A stretch of 64,000 nt of DNA from Hymenobacter tibetensis (GCF_022827545.1 NZ_CP094669.1:4209001-4273000); one strand, 5' to 3'. Counted from the first letter of the stretch, positions 1 to 8,712 are shown. The notes: generated by a model not told the origin, from the sequence alone. Numbers and translations: made by a program.

Positions 1-615
1 GACGGCATCAACGCCCAAGACATTGTGCTGCAAACCAACGTGCTGCCTCACCTCGACCTCATGCCCTCCCACATCGACTTGGTAGGTGCCGAAGTGGAGA
101 TGATCAACCTGCCTAACCGGGAGGAGAAGATGAAGGACGCCCTGCGCCCATTAGCCGATCAGTACGACTTCATCATCATCGACTGCTCACCAAGCTTGGG
201 CTTGATTACGGTTAACGCCCTCACGGCCGCCCATTCCGTCATCATTCCGGTGCAATGCGAGTACTTTGCTCTGGAAGGTCTGGGTAAGTTGCTGAACACG
301 GTCAAGATCATCCAGAGTCGTCTCAACACCGAGTTGGAAATTGAGGGCATCCTGCTCACCATGTACGATGTCCGTCTTCGCTTAAGCAACCAGGTGGTAG
401 AAGAAGTGAAGCTCCATTTCCAGCAGCTCGTGTTCGATACCATTATCCCCCGGAACGTGAAGCTGAGTGAGTCGCCTAGCTTTGGCATTCCCGTTATTCT
501 GCACGATGCCGAAAGCAAAGGCAGCATCAGCTACCTTAATCTGGCGCGGGAAATTGTAGAGAAGAATGTAGAAGCGGCTGGCACTTCAGAGGCCGCCGAA
601 GACGCAGCGGCGTAA
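1..615 (+). CDS. parA: Chromosome partitioning ATPase ParA (5' end outside window)
   Basis: This is the C-terminal 204 residues of a ParA/Soj-type P-loop ATPase, open in frame from base 1, so the Walker A motif lies upstream of the window. ParA binds DNA non-specifically as an ATP dimer and moves ParB-parS complexes during chromosome segregation. The segment FIIIDCSPSLG is the Walker B/switch region of the family, and VIIPVQCEYFALEGLG is the conserved stretch after it. The tail is Ala/Glu-rich. A strong hairpin follows the stop, and parB starts 235 bp downstream on the same strand. An internal GTG at 25 is not the true start. Confidence 0.95.
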   Translation, partial: DGINAQDIVLQTNVLPHLDLMPSHIDLVGAEVEMINLPNREEKMKDALRPLADQYDFIIIDCSPSLGLITVNALTAAHSVIIPVQCEYFALEGLGKLLNTVKIIQSRLNTELEIEGILLTMYDVRLRLSNQVVEEVKLHFQQLVFDTIIPRNVKLSESPSFGIPVILHDAESKGSISYLNLAREIVEKNVEAAGTSEAAEDAAA

Positions 616-636
616 TGCTAGCTACAAATTTTATGA

Positions 637-666
637 AAATGGCCAGCAGGATTCTGCTGGCCATTT
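637..666 (+). terminator. Hairpin after parA
   Basis: A 13-bp perfect stem (637-649 with 654-666) with a GATT loop starts 22 bases after the parA stop and ends in ATTTCTAT. It could terminate or attenuate parA transcription before parB. Confidence 0.65.
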
Positions 667-737
667 CTATTTCCGGGCAGGCGGAGTTGTGTTAGCTTAT
701 ACCGTGCGCAACTGTTGCTCTGGCTGGCTTGCCGGAG

Positions 738-768
738 TGTTCCACGATTATTTACTGATCGTGGAACA
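738..768. promoter_or_regulatory. Split parS-like inverted repeat
   Basis: Two 11-base arms, tgttccacgat (738-748) and atcgtggaaca (758-768), form a perfect inverted repeat with a 9-base centre. The outer eight bases of each arm, TGTTCCAC and GTGGAACA, match the half-sites of the bacterial parS palindrome (TGTTTCAC-GTGAAACA type) except for one symmetric base, but 15 bases separate them instead of none. It lies between parA and parB, 82 bp before the parB start. It could be a ParB-bound operator, a diverged parS, or simply an RNA hairpin. The sequence is clear; the role is inferred. Confidence 0.45.
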
Positions 769-849
769 AAATTTCCTAGCCTTCCCCAGCGTTTATGTAT
801 TTTTGAATCCCGCTTTTCCCGCGCCGTTGCGAGAAGGCTGATTGCAAGT

Positions 850-1812
850 ATGTCAGACAAGCAAGAAGAGAAATCAATTCCCGCTGTGCCCTCGGCAGCA
901 GCCAAGCGCAAAATCGGTGGCCTCGGCCGCGGACTGAATGCGCTAATTGAAGGAAGCTACGAGAAAAAGAGCGACCGGGTAGGCCTCGTGCCGCATCCGA
1001 TGAACTCGGTAGGGCTGATTCCGGTGGGGCAAATCGAAGCCAACCCGTATCAGCCGCGCACGCACTTCGACCAGGATGCACTGCATGAACTGGCCGAAAG
1101 CATCAAGATGCAAGGCATTATTCAGCCCGTAACGGTACGGCAGACGGGCACCAATGCCTATCAGCTTATTAGCGGCGAACGGCGTCTGCAAGCTTCCAAG
1201 ATTGCGGGCCTGGATACTATTCCGGCTTACATCCGAAAGGCCGATGACCAGCAGATGCTGGAGATGGCTCTTATCGAAAACATCCAGCGTGAGAACCTCA
1301 ACGCCATTGAAATTGCGTTGAGCTACCAGCGGCTTGTGAGCGAGTGCAACCTGAAGCAGGAAGAGCTAGGCGACCGGGTAGGCAAAAACCGCTCTACGGT
1401 AACCAACTACCTCCGTCTACTCAAGCTTCCACCCGATATCCAGATCGGCTTGCGCGATACGGCCATCAGCATGGGCCACGCGCGCGCCCTCATCAACATC
1501 GAGAGCCCAGAGCAGCAACTAGCCCTTTTCCACCGCATTCTGGCCGAAGAACTATCGGTACGGCGGGTGGAGCAGCTAGTACGTGCGGGCCTCAGCCCGA
1601 CGGAAAAGAGCAGCACCGCCGCCAAGCCTGCGCAAGATGTAGCCGGACAAGTACCCGTGGCTGAGTTGCGCCGCACTGAGCGCCATCTAACCGAGCGTTT
1701 CGGGAGCCGTGTCATGGTGAAGCCAGGTCCGCAGGGACGCGGCGAAATCAAAATTGCGTTCGATTCCGTGGAAGACATGCAGCGTATTCTGCACATTCTG
1801 CAACCAGCCTGA
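850..1812 (+). CDS. parB: Chromosome partitioning protein ParB
   Basis: A 320-residue ParB/Spo0J family protein. It binds parS, uses CTP to clamp and spread on DNA, and works with ParA. The N-domain contains NPYQPR (about 65-70) and the CTP-binding box ISGERR (107-112), followed by ENIQRENLN (143-151), a helix-turn-helix around 168-190, and a C-terminal dimerisation region after about 260. The ATG at 850 is chosen because the protein then begins MSDKQEE and soon gives the family motif GLGRGLNALI; the frame stays open upstream, but that part has no family resemblance. It is followed 14 bp later by the DUF5683 gene, in the usual Bacteroidota order. Confidence 0.96.
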   Translation: MSDKQEEKSIPAVPSAAAKRKIGGLGRGLNALIEGSYEKKSDRVGLVPHPMNSVGLIPVGQIEANPYQPRTHFDQDALHELAESIKMQGIIQPVTVRQTGTNAYQLISGERRLQASKIAGLDTIPAYIRKADDQQMLEMALIENIQRENLNAIEIALSYQRLVSECNLKQEELGDRVGKNRSTVTNYLRLLKLPPDIQIGLRDTAISMGHARALINIESPEQQLALFHRILAEELSVRRVEQLVRAGLSPTEKSSTAAKPAQDVAGQVPVAELRRTERHLTERFGSRVMVKPGPQGRGEIKIAFDSVEDMQRILHILQPA

Positions 1813-1826
1813 TTTGCTTTTCTAGC

Positions 1827-2480
1827 ATGAATCCTCGCTCCAGCTTTCTAAACGCGGCAGCCGCTGTGTTGCTAACAGTACCGCTGGCGCACCAAGCCAC
1901 TGCTCAGGTTAGCCCACCTACCCAAACAACTACTGTTACGGCAGGCCCTGACTCAGTGCAGGTAAGCACCCCCGTGGTACCCGACTCAGTGCGGCGCACG
2001 GCTCGGCTGTTTGGCTTGAAAATGACCAAACCCAGCAAAGCTGGACTGCTGTCGGCATTATTACCTAGCGCTGGCCAGATCTACAACCGTAGGTGGTGGA
2101 AATTGCCACTTGTGTACGGCGCTGTGGGCGGAACACTATATGGAGAGTTGTTCTACTTGAGGTATTACCGAGCCTATGTCAAGGCCGATGATATTCGCAG
2201 TGATGGTGATCCGCTCACGGTGGATGAAGGAGAACTCACGAAAGACCGTCGGGATTCTGAAATTGCGAGAGGCATCGAATTTTACCGCCGTCAGCGGGAT
2301 GTGTTTATAGCATACGTTGGAGTGGCCTATGCCATCCAAATTCTCGACGCCGTAGTAGATGCTCACCTGCGCGACTTTGATATCAGCGACGACTTGAGTT
2401 TGCAACTGGACCCCACTGTTATGCGGATGCCTACAGTTGCGGCCGCGCCGGGCATCGGTATCACGCTTACCTTTAAATGA
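1827..2480 (+). CDS. DUF5683 domain protein, probable envelope protein
   Basis: 217 residues with an N-terminal signal peptide (hydrophobic core at about 10-25, cleavage probably after HQATAQ) and a DUF5683 region. The motif PSKAGLLSALLPSAGQIYNRRWWKLPLVYGAVGG (read here as two parts, PSKAGLLSALLPS and GQIYNRRWWKLPLVYGA) is the hallmark. Two hydrophobic stretches, near 85-105 and 155-175, suggest membrane association. The function of the family is unknown. It sits between parB and dapB in a conserved Bacteroidota gene order, 14 bp after parB, so co-transcription is likely. Confidence 0.85.
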   Translation: MNPRSSFLNAAAAVLLTVPLAHQATAQVSPPTQTTTVTAGPDSVQVSTPVVPDSVRRTARLFGLKMTKPSKAGLLSALLPSAGQIYNRRWWKLPLVYGAVGGTLYGELFYLRYYRAYVKADDIRSDGDPLTVDEGELTKDRRDSEIARGIEFYRRQRDVFIAYVGVAYAIQILDAVVDAHLRDFDISDDLSLQLDPTVMRMPTVAAAPGIGITLTFK

Positions 2481-2582
2481 TTTCAGGTAGTTGATTGCTG
2501 ATTGTACTCCCTGGCCTTACGCCAGCCGGATGCCAGTAATAGCTAACAGAAATCAACAACTTAAAAACCAGAAAACTAAGAG

Positions 2583-3302
2583 ATGAAGCTTCTGCTGATT
2601 GGCTACGGTAAAATGGGCCGCGCTATTGAGGCTCGTGCCATAGCCCGAGGCCACCAGATTGCCGGTATCATTGATCCAACGCACCCCGAAGCCAGCATTG
2701 CGGACTTCGATACGTCAACTGCTGATGCAGCCATTGAGTTTACGCATCCTGATGCAGCCTTCGCCAATGTGCAAGCCTGCTTGCGCCAGGGGCTACCCGT
2801 AGTATGCGGCTCTACAGGCTGGCTGCACCATTTTCAGGAAGCGGTGAAGCTATGCCAAGAGAACGATGGCTCGTTGTTCTACGCTTCCAACTACAGCGTA
2901 GGCGTCAACCTGTTCTTTCACTTCAACGAGTACATAGCCACCAAAATGCACCAATTTGGGGGCTATGATGTGCAGGTTCGTGAAATTCATCATACCCAGA
3001 AAGTAGACCAGCCTAGCGGTACCGCTCTTACGGCCGCCGAAGCCATTCTGCGGCATTTTCCCACCAAAACTATCTGGCGCAACGAGCCGGCCCAGGCTGC
3101 CAATGAGCTATCAGTATTAAGTGAGCGCAGCGGTGCAGTAGTAGGCACGCATATCGTCACGTATACCTCGGAGGCCGATACGCTGGAACTGAAACACGAG
3201 GCTCACTCGCGCGACGGATTTGTGGATGGCGCCCTGTTGGCAGCCGAGTGGCTGCCGGGCCACCAGGGGGTGTTTGGCATGAAGGACTTGCTTAAACTGT
3301 AG
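2583..3302 (+). CDS. dapB: 4-hydroxy-tetrahydrodipicolinate reductase
   Basis: A 239-residue DapB. It reduces 4-hydroxy-tetrahydrodipicolinate with NAD(P)H in the lysine and meso-diaminopimelate pathway, and so feeds peptidoglycan synthesis. The Rossmann start contains GYGKMGRA (8-15). The region VVCGSTGW and SNYSVGVNLFF is conserved, and HHTQKVDQPSGTA carries the catalytic His and the substrate-binding Lys. It is slightly shorter than the E. coli enzyme, as is usual for Bacteroidota. The start ATG follows a purine-rich leader. lepB lies 134 bp downstream on the same strand. Confidence 0.96.
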   Translation: MKLLLIGYGKMGRAIEARAIARGHQIAGIIDPTHPEASIADFDTSTADAAIEFTHPDAAFANVQACLRQGLPVVCGSTGWLHHFQEAVKLCQENDGSLFYASNYSVGVNLFFHFNEYIATKMHQFGGYDVQVREIHHTQKVDQPSGTALTAAEAILRHFPTKTIWRNEPAQAANELSVLSERSGAVVGTHIVTYTSEADTLELKHEAHSRDGFVDGALLAAEWLPGHQGVFGMKDLLKL

Positions 3303-3436
3303 AAAAGGCAACCAAAGCGTTGGATTCTCGCTTAGGGATATAGAAGACGCCTGTTAGCTTTCTCAAGATCTTATCTTTACTGTTTCAGCACCAAGCATAT
3401 AGCTCGTGCTACATTTTTTGATTTCGCCCTCCTGCT

Positions 3437-4615
3437 ATGGCCGTACAACAGTCCTGGGAAGAACGCATGAAAGCGGCTTCCACGCCTAAACCTATCGAAA
3501 GAAAGAAAAGCTTCTTCCGAGAATGGGGCGACGCTATCCTGTTTGCAGTGGTGGCCGCCACCCTTATTCGTTGGGCTACTTTCGAGGCATATACCATTCC
3601 AACCCCCTCGATGGAGGACTCGTTGCTGGTAGGCGACTATTTGTTTGTCAGCAAGCTTCACTACGGGCCGCGTACGCCCCAAACGCCGCTGCAAATTCCG
3701 CTTACGCACCAAACGCTCTGGGGCACGGGGCTTAAGAGCTACTCCGACGCCATTCAGCTACCAAGCTACCGTTTGCCGGGCTTCTCGGAGGTTAAGAGCG
3801 GTGATGTGGTGGTATTCAACGTGCCTTTCGAGAGCCAGCACCCTGCCGACTTGCGCACCAACTATATCAAGCGCTGTGTGGCTGTAGCGGGCGACGTGCT
3901 GGAAATCAAGGATACGCAGGTGTTCGTGAATGGCAAGCCTATGTCGAATCCGCCACAAAGCCAGAACCGCTATTTTCTGCAGGTACCGCAGCCCAACGAC
4001 GACCTTTACAAGGCGTTCCAAGATCAGCACGTTACCAACTTCAATCGGCCCGATGGCAAACCTGAGCCGCTCTACGGTATGCAGGAGCCTACGTTCATGA
4101 TTGACGCGACGCCTGCCACTGCCGACTACTTCCGGAAGCAGCCTTACGTGAAAGCAGTGGTGCAAGACAAAGCCACACCCGGCCAAGCCGAGCCCGACGT
4201 TTTTCCAAACAACCCGGACTATCCGCAAAGCACGCCACTGCCCATCAACAACTGGAACAAAGACAACTTCGGTCCGCTCCAGCTACCCAAAAAAGGCCAG
4301 ACGGTACAGCTGACTCCCCAAAACACGCCTATCTATCAGAAGATCATTATGCGCTACGAGCAGAATGAAGGCGTGACCATATTGGACGGCGTACTAACTC
4401 AAAACGGCCAGCCGCTGAAAAGCTACACGTTCAAGCAGAACTATTACTTTATGATGGGCGACAATCGGCACGATTCGCTCGATTCCCGCTATTGGGGTTT
4501 CGTTCCAGAAGACCACATTGTGGGGAAGGCCGTGTTGATCTGGATGTCAGTGGACCCTTACGCTGATTTCTTCCACAAAATTCGTTGGAGCCGTTTGTTC
4601 AATACAATTCATTAG
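3437..4615 (+). CDS. lepB: Signal peptidase I
   Basis: A 392-residue type I signal peptidase (family S26) that removes Sec/Tat signal peptides at the outer face of the inner membrane. One membrane segment at about 31-48 precedes the nucleophile box IPTPSMEDSL, with Ser58. The general base is Lys145 in NYIKRCVAVAGD, and box E is GDNRHDSLDSRYWG (341-354). The protein is longer than the E. coli-like core because of a Gln/Pro/Asn-rich insertion at about 165-300, a common feature in Bacteroidota. It is the last gene of the parA-to-lepB block and is followed by a strong terminator. Confidence 0.96.
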   Translation: MAVQQSWEERMKAASTPKPIERKKSFFREWGDAILFAVVAATLIRWATFEAYTIPTPSMEDSLLVGDYLFVSKLHYGPRTPQTPLQIPLTHQTLWGTGLKSYSDAIQLPSYRLPGFSEVKSGDVVVFNVPFESQHPADLRTNYIKRCVAVAGDVLEIKDTQVFVNGKPMSNPPQSQNRYFLQVPQPNDDLYKAFQDQHVTNFNRPDGKPEPLYGMQEPTFMIDATPATADYFRKQPYVKAVVQDKATPGQAEPDVFPNNPDYPQSTPLPINNWNKDNFGPLQLPKKGQTVQLTPQNTPIYQKIIMRYEQNEGVTILDGVLTQNGQPLKSYTFKQNYYFMMGDNRHDSLDSRYWGFVPEDHIVGKAVLIWMSVDPYADFFHKIRWSRLFNTIH

Positions 4616-4661
4616 CACTTGGCTTGTAGAATATACTGAGCATCTGCATTCTAATGCCCAT

Positions 4662-4703
4662 AACACAAAAAAGGCTTGCCGCTTGGCAAGCCTTTTTTGT
4701 GTT
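4662..4703. terminator. Terminator after lepB
   Basis: A 19-bp perfect stem (4662-4680 with 4685-4703) with a GCTT loop. T and A tracts lie within the stem, so it can act in both directions, serving lepB (+) and possibly ung (-). The core AAGGCTTGCC-N4-GGCAAGCCTT recurs at 9709-9732. Confidence 0.85.
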
Positions 4704-4835
4704 AGAAAGCACTTTCCGCTTTAAGCTGTGCGGAAAAAGATGTTTGTGCATGTAGACCGACACGCTTGAAGTAGCGCGCACTTATCGAAGCATAACGGCC
4801 TTTTCAGTTGCTGCACACACAACCTACCTGTGGCT

Positions 4836-5501
4836 TCACCAGATGATAGGGCTCAACTTGTGTTCCTGCAAGTACGTGTTGGTTTTGCTGAAGGGACGCG
4901 AACCGAAAAAGCCTCGGTCAGCGGCGTAGGGCGAGGGGTGAGCAGCTTTCAGGATGAGGTGCTTCCGCTCGTCAATCAGCTCAGCTTTTTTCTGCGCATA
5001 CGCTCCCCACAAGATGAACACGACGTGCTGCTTCTGTTCGGAAATCGTTTTGATGACTTCATCCGTGAACTGCTCCCACCCTTTTTTCTGGTGACTACCC
5101 GGTTCAGCAGCACGTACCGTGAGAGTGGCATTCAGCAGCAGCACGCCCTGTTGCGCCCATCGGTCTAGGTTGCCGTTGGGCGCGGGTGGCGTACCAGGCA
5201 AATCATCCTGCAGTTCTTTGAAGATGTTCTGCAAGGAAGGTGGGGTTCGTAAGCCCTCCGCCACCGAAAAACTCAGGCCGTGGGCCTGGCCTTTGCCATG
5301 GTACGGGTCTTGCCCCAGAATCACGACTTTGACGGCCTCGAAAGGACAGGCATCAAACGCATGAAAAATCTGCGGGCCCGGTGGGTACACCGTAGCCGTA
5401 GCGTATTCTCCACGTACAAAAGCAATAAGGTGCTGGAAGTACGGTTTTTCAAATTCAGGCTGTAATACCTTGCGCCAGCTTTCTTCTATCTTTACATTCA
5501 T
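4836..5501 (-). CDS. ung: Uracil-DNA glycosylase
   Basis: A 221-residue family 1 UDG that excises uracil from DNA in base excision repair. The water-activating loop GQDPYHG carries Asp65. The uracil-binding and Leu-intercalation segments are LLLNATLTVR and HPSPYAADRGFFG. Length matches the family (about 220-230). The ATG at 5501 gives MNVKIEESW, the expected N-terminus. It is convergent with lepB and divergent from apaG. Confidence 0.97.
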   Translation of the reverse strand: MNVKIEESWRKVLQPEFEKPYFQHLIAFVRGEYATATVYPPGPQIFHAFDACPFEAVKVVILGQDPYHGKGQAHGLSFSVAEGLRTPPSLQNIFKELQDDLPGTPPAPNGNLDRWAQQGVLLLNATLTVRAAEPGSHQKKGWEQFTDEVIKTISEQKQHVVFILWGAYAQKKAELIDERKHLILKAAHPSPYAADRGFFGSRPFSKTNTYLQEHKLSPIIW

Positions 5502-5612
5502 GCGTTGGAAAATAAATTATTGCGGATTGGGCGGACCACAGTAGGCCCCGGCTGCGTACATAAACCAATTTCCGGCCCCGGCTGTTAGTCTAATCCACAC
5601 CGCACAGTAATC

Positions 5613-5999
5613 ATGAATACGACCACCACGCAGGGCGTTACCGTGAGCGTCACGACGAACTATTTGCCCGACTATTCGAGCCCCGGCCAAGAACACTACG
5701 TATTTGCGTACAAGATTGATATTCGTAATAACGGCGAATACACTGTAAAGCTTCTGCGCCGCCACTGGTACATCTACGATGCCAACGGCGTTGTACGTGA
5801 AGTGGAAGGCGAAGGTGTAGTAGGCCAACAACCCGTGCTAGAGCCCGGTGAGGCACACCAGTACGTGTCGGGGTGTAATCTGAAATCAGGGCTGGGCAAA
5901 ATGCGCGGCACCTACGAAATGGAACGCTTAGCTGATGGCAGCGTCTTTACGGTTGAGATACCGGAATTCACGCTGGTAGTGCCCTACCGGCTCAACTAA
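5613..5999 (+). CDS. apaG: ApaG domain protein
   Basis: A 128-residue single-domain ApaG protein with a fibronectin-III-like beta fold. The family is linked to Co2+/Mg2+ efflux phenotypes in Enterobacteria, but its biochemical role is unclear. Recognisable segments are GVTVSVTTNYLPDYSSP, HYVFAYKIDIRNNG, LLRRHWYIYDANG and the loop EGVVGQQPVLEPG. The full domain is present. It is transcribed away from ung and is followed by a wobble-rich hairpin. Confidence 0.93.
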   Translation: MNTTTTQGVTVSVTTNYLPDYSSPGQEHYVFAYKIDIRNNGEYTVKLLRRHWYIYDANGVVREVEGEGVVGQQPVLEPGEAHQYVSGCNLKSGLGKMRGTYEMERLADGSVFTVEIPEFTLVVPYRLN

Positions 6000-6029
6000 G
6001 CGGCAGAATAGCTAACTTGTTGAATTAGT

Positions 6030-6073
6030 AAGGGGCTGGTCGTTCAACAATACGTTAGAACGGCCGGCCCTTT
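6030..6073 (+). terminator. Hairpin after apaG
   Basis: The arm 6030-6044 pairs with 6059-6073 through about 15 bp including two G-U pairs, with a 14-base loop and TTT at the end. It is a probable apaG terminator. Confidence 0.55.
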
Positions 6074-6103
6074 GACAGTTCAACCAGTTAGCTAGTCCAT
6101 CAC

Positions 6104-6934
6104 TTGCTTTTTCAGGCTCTCAGTTACTTCCGGTTTCTTTTTCGTTCGGGGAATGCGCACGGGCTGCATTCCCCCTTTGTTTTTAATCTATACAACTACG
6201 TCATCCACCACGATGGGCAGTTTGCTGCTTTCGAGTTGATTGAGGCACGGCGGCGGAAGCTTCTTAGCACCCAGCAGTCCATTGAGGTGCGTGACTTTGG
6301 TGCTGGCTCCCACACCGGTGCCGGTCGGCAGCGCCGTATCGGTGACATAGCCCGCGCGGCAGCCAAGCCAGCGGCAGTGGCGCAACTACTTTTCCGCTTA
6401 GTCAATTACTTTCAGCCGCGCACCATTTTGGAGTTGGGCACTTCTCTCGGCCTTACCACCGCTTACCTTGCTGCCGCTGACTCACGCAGTCAAGTAGTTA
6501 CGTTTGAAGGCTGCCCAAATACGGCGGCTATAGCGCACCAAACGTTCACCGAGCTCCACCTCGCCAATATAGAGCTAGTTGAAGGCAATTTAGACGATAC
6601 GTTAGCCCCCACCCTAGCTGCCCTGTCACTGCCGCTGGACTTTGCTTTCTTCGACGGCAACCACCGCTACGAACCAACAGTGCGTTATTTCAATCTGTGT
6701 GCTGCCCATCGCACCGAGCGTAGCGTGTTCGTCCTCGATGATATCCATTGGTCCGACGAGATGGAACGAGCTTGGAACACCATCCGGCTGCACCCCGACG
6801 TGCGCATCACCATCGATTTGTTTTTTGTGGGGCTCGTGTTTTTTCGGCGTAATCAGCCCCGTCAGCACTTCCGGTTACGGTTCAACCATGTAGTTGACAG
6901 GTTACTGAATCAAGTCAAGCAATTGTCGGCGTAA
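6104..6934 (+). CDS. Class I SAM-dependent methyltransferase (O-methyltransferase-like)
   Basis: A 276-residue Rossmann methyltransferase. ILELGTSLGLTTAYLA (about 110-125) is motif I for S-adenosylmethionine, FEGCP ends strand 2, and DFAFFDGNHRYEPT plus VFVLDDIHW match O-methyltransferase-like strands 4 and 5. The N-terminal part with HGLHSPFVFNLYN and VRDFGAGS is typical of a conserved Bacteroidota group whose substrate is unknown. No ATG fits the family N-terminus. The TTG at 6104, giving MLFQALSYF, matches it best, so a TTG start is proposed. It ends just before a very long hairpin shared with kdsA. Confidence 0.85.
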   Translation: MLFQALSYFRFLFRSGNAHGLHSPFVFNLYNYVIHHDGQFAAFELIEARRRKLLSTQQSIEVRDFGAGSHTGAGRQRRIGDIARAAAKPAAVAQLLFRLVNYFQPRTILELGTSLGLTTAYLAAADSRSQVVTFEGCPNTAAIAHQTFTELHLANIELVEGNLDDTLAPTLAALSLPLDFAFFDGNHRYEPTVRYFNLCAAHRTERSVFVLDDIHWSDEMERAWNTIRLHPDVRITIDLFFVGLVFFRRNQPRQHFRLRFNHVVDRLLNQVKQLSA

Positions 6935-6943
6935 GCTAAAACT

Positions 6944-7011
6944 AACGGCCCTGCGTGGCGCCAGGGGTATCCTAAATGACTAGGATACCCCTGGCGCCAC
7001 GCAGGGCCGTT
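6944..7011. terminator. 31-bp perfect hairpin between convergent genes
   Basis: Arms 6944-6974 and 6981-7011 are perfect reverse complements (31 bp) with a 6-base loop. It lies between the stops of the methyltransferase (+) and kdsA (-) and probably ends both transcripts. The stem is much longer than a normal intrinsic terminator and has no clear U-run. Confidence 0.7.
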
Positions 7012-7025
7012 GGGGTGAGGTATTT

Positions 7026-7850
7026 CTACTTTACAGCTTCCCGCACCCGCGTCAGCTTCACCAATAATTCTTCCAGCTTATCAAGCGCCAGCATGTTGGC
7101 TCCATCCGACTTAGCGGTAGCGGGCGTTGGGTGCGTTTCAATAAACAAACCATCGGCACCGACTGCAATAGCGGCCTTGGCAATAGTCTCGATGAGGGCC
7201 GGCTGACCTCCCGTCACGCCACTGCTTTGGTTGGGGCGCTGCAAGGAATGCGTTACATCCATCACTACGGGCACGCCAAACGCACGCATTGCGGGTAAGT
7301 TGCGGAAATCCACTACAAGGTCGGAGTACCCAAAAGAATTGCCCCGGTCAGTGAGGATGACATTTTGATTGCCAGATTGCTGCACTTTGTCCACGGCAAA
7401 CTGCATGGCTTCACCATTCAAAAACTGCCCTTTCTTGATGTTCACCACCTTGCCCGTTTTGGCGGCAGCAATCAACAAATCGGTCTGCCGACACAGGAAT
7501 GCCGGTATCTGTAGTACATCCACAAACTCGGCTGCCAACGTGGCTTCCTCTGACTCATGGATATCCGTAACGGTAGGCACCCCCATTTCGCGGCCTACTT
7601 TCTGGAGTATACGCAGCGCTTTTTCATCGCCGATACCCGTGAAAGAGTCGAGGCGGGAACGATTGGCTTTGCGGTAGGAGCCTTTGAAGATGTAAGGAAT
7701 CTGCAGCTTGTCGGTGATGTGACGCACCTTTTCGGCAATGCGCAGGGCCATGTCTTCGCCCTCAATCACACAGGGGCCAGCCATCAAGAAAAACTGACCG
7801 GAGTTGGTGTTGCGGAAATGCGGCAGGGTGTTAGCGAGGAGTTCGAGCAT
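7026..7850 (-). CDS. kdsA: 3-deoxy-8-phosphooctulonate synthase
   Basis: A 274-residue Kdo-8-phosphate synthase. It condenses phosphoenolpyruvate with arabinose 5-phosphate, the first committed step to Kdo for lipopolysaccharide. Family segments are FFLMAGPCVIEGEDMAL, FKGSYRKANRSR, LTDRGNSFGY, VMDVTHSLQRPNQ and GLFIETHPTPATAKSDG. The ATG at 7850 is preferred over an in-frame start 66 bases upstream because MLELLANTLPHF fits the family N-terminus. A TACCTTTG box lies 75 bases upstream. Confidence 0.95.
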   Translation of the reverse strand: MLELLANTLPHFRNTNSGQFFLMAGPCVIEGEDMALRIAEKVRHITDKLQIPYIFKGSYRKANRSRLDSFTGIGDEKALRILQKVGREMGVPTVTDIHESEEATLAAEFVDVLQIPAFLCRQTDLLIAAAKTGKVVNIKKGQFLNGEAMQFAVDKVQQSGNQNVILTDRGNSFGYSDLVVDFRNLPAMRAFGVPVVMDVTHSLQRPNQSSGVTGGQPALIETIAKAAIAVGADGLFIETHPTPATAKSDGANMLALDKLEELLVKLTRVREAVK

Positions 7851-7924
7851 GGGAAAAAAACTATTGCATATGCGTTGGCCTATGCCGACTGGCACGGGCT
7901 GATTCTTAAAACGCATTTGAACAC

Positions 7925-7932
7925 CAAAGGTA
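7925..7932 (-). promoter_or_regulatory. -7 promoter box for kdsA
   Basis: On the minus strand the bases read TACCTTTG, a full match to the Bacteroidota -7 consensus TAnnTTTG, 75 bases upstream of the kdsA ATG. No convincing -33 TTTG is seen at the usual spacing. Confidence 0.45.
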
Positions 7933-7978
7933 ACCTAGGTTTGCTTTTCCACGCTGCTCAGCCGGCATCAAGAGCAGA

Positions 7979-8584
7979 CTACCTTTTCTTCAAGCAAATA
8001 AATAACTCCCGCCCTTGCCGTGGCCGCAGCGAATTATACGCCGTTTCAAAATGCACAAAGTTGAAGTACAGCTCGAAATACGTCCGGTACTCTTCCCGAG
8101 TGCCTCCAAAGGGAGGCTCCATCGAATTCCCAAAATCTGTTTCAAACAGCAACCCGGCCAGAGTCCCCCCAGGCCGCAGCAAATGGGCGCACTGCTTGGC
8201 ATAGGCAGGACGTAGAGTTGGGTCAAGCGCACAAAAGAAGGTTTGCTCTACTAGCAAGTCGAAGGGTGGCGAGGGCTGAAGCGTGAAAAAGTCCTGATGA
8301 AGCAGATGAGCAGCTGGAAAGTCTTTTACCCGCTCCTGCAGTGCTGCCAAGGCATCTAGTGCTATATCCGCAACAAACACTTCCGTAAAACCTTTGGCGT
8401 GCAGATATTCAGCCTCGTAAGCCCGGCCTGCTCCCGGCACCAAAATGCGTCGATTGTCGGCTGACCCAAGCTGATCGAAATATTCGCGCAAGGGCGGCGT
8501 TATAGCGCCAACATCCCAACCGGTTTGGTTGGCTGTGTAGCGCCCACTCCAGTAGGCTTCGTTGAGGGGAATAGCAGGTTTCAT
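7979..8584 (-). CDS. Thiopurine S-methyltransferase-like SAM methyltransferase
   Basis: A 201-residue protein of the TPMT-like methyltransferase group. N-terminal YWSGRYTANQTGWDVG is the typical entry helix. ILVPGAGRAYEAEYL is the SAM-binding motif I, followed by VFVADIA and LLVEQTFFCALDP. Members methylate small thiols, thiocyanate, selenium or tellurium compounds, or are uncharacterised, so the substrate cannot be named. The ATG at 8584 gives MKPAIPLNEAYW and is preferred over an in-frame start at 8713, whose extra 43 residues look untranslated and overlap the divergent gene's start. Confidence 0.88.
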   Translation of the reverse strand: MKPAIPLNEAYWSGRYTANQTGWDVGAITPPLREYFDQLGSADNRRILVPGAGRAYEAEYLHAKGFTEVFVADIALDALAALQERVKDFPAAHLLHQDFFTLQPSPPFDLLVEQTFFCALDPTLRPAYAKQCAHLLRPGGTLAGLLFETDFGNSMEPPFGGTREEYRTYFELYFNFVHFETAYNSLRPRQGRELFICLKKR

Positions 8585-8712
8585 ACGGACCTCGTACCTT
8601 TCGCTTCGTGATTTTTGCTTGACAAAAATCAGTTTGTTGTAAAATTTCGTTTGTTTGTGCGTAAAGATACTGCACCGTCGGCACGACCGAACCTTACTTA
8701 ACCCCGCTTTCA

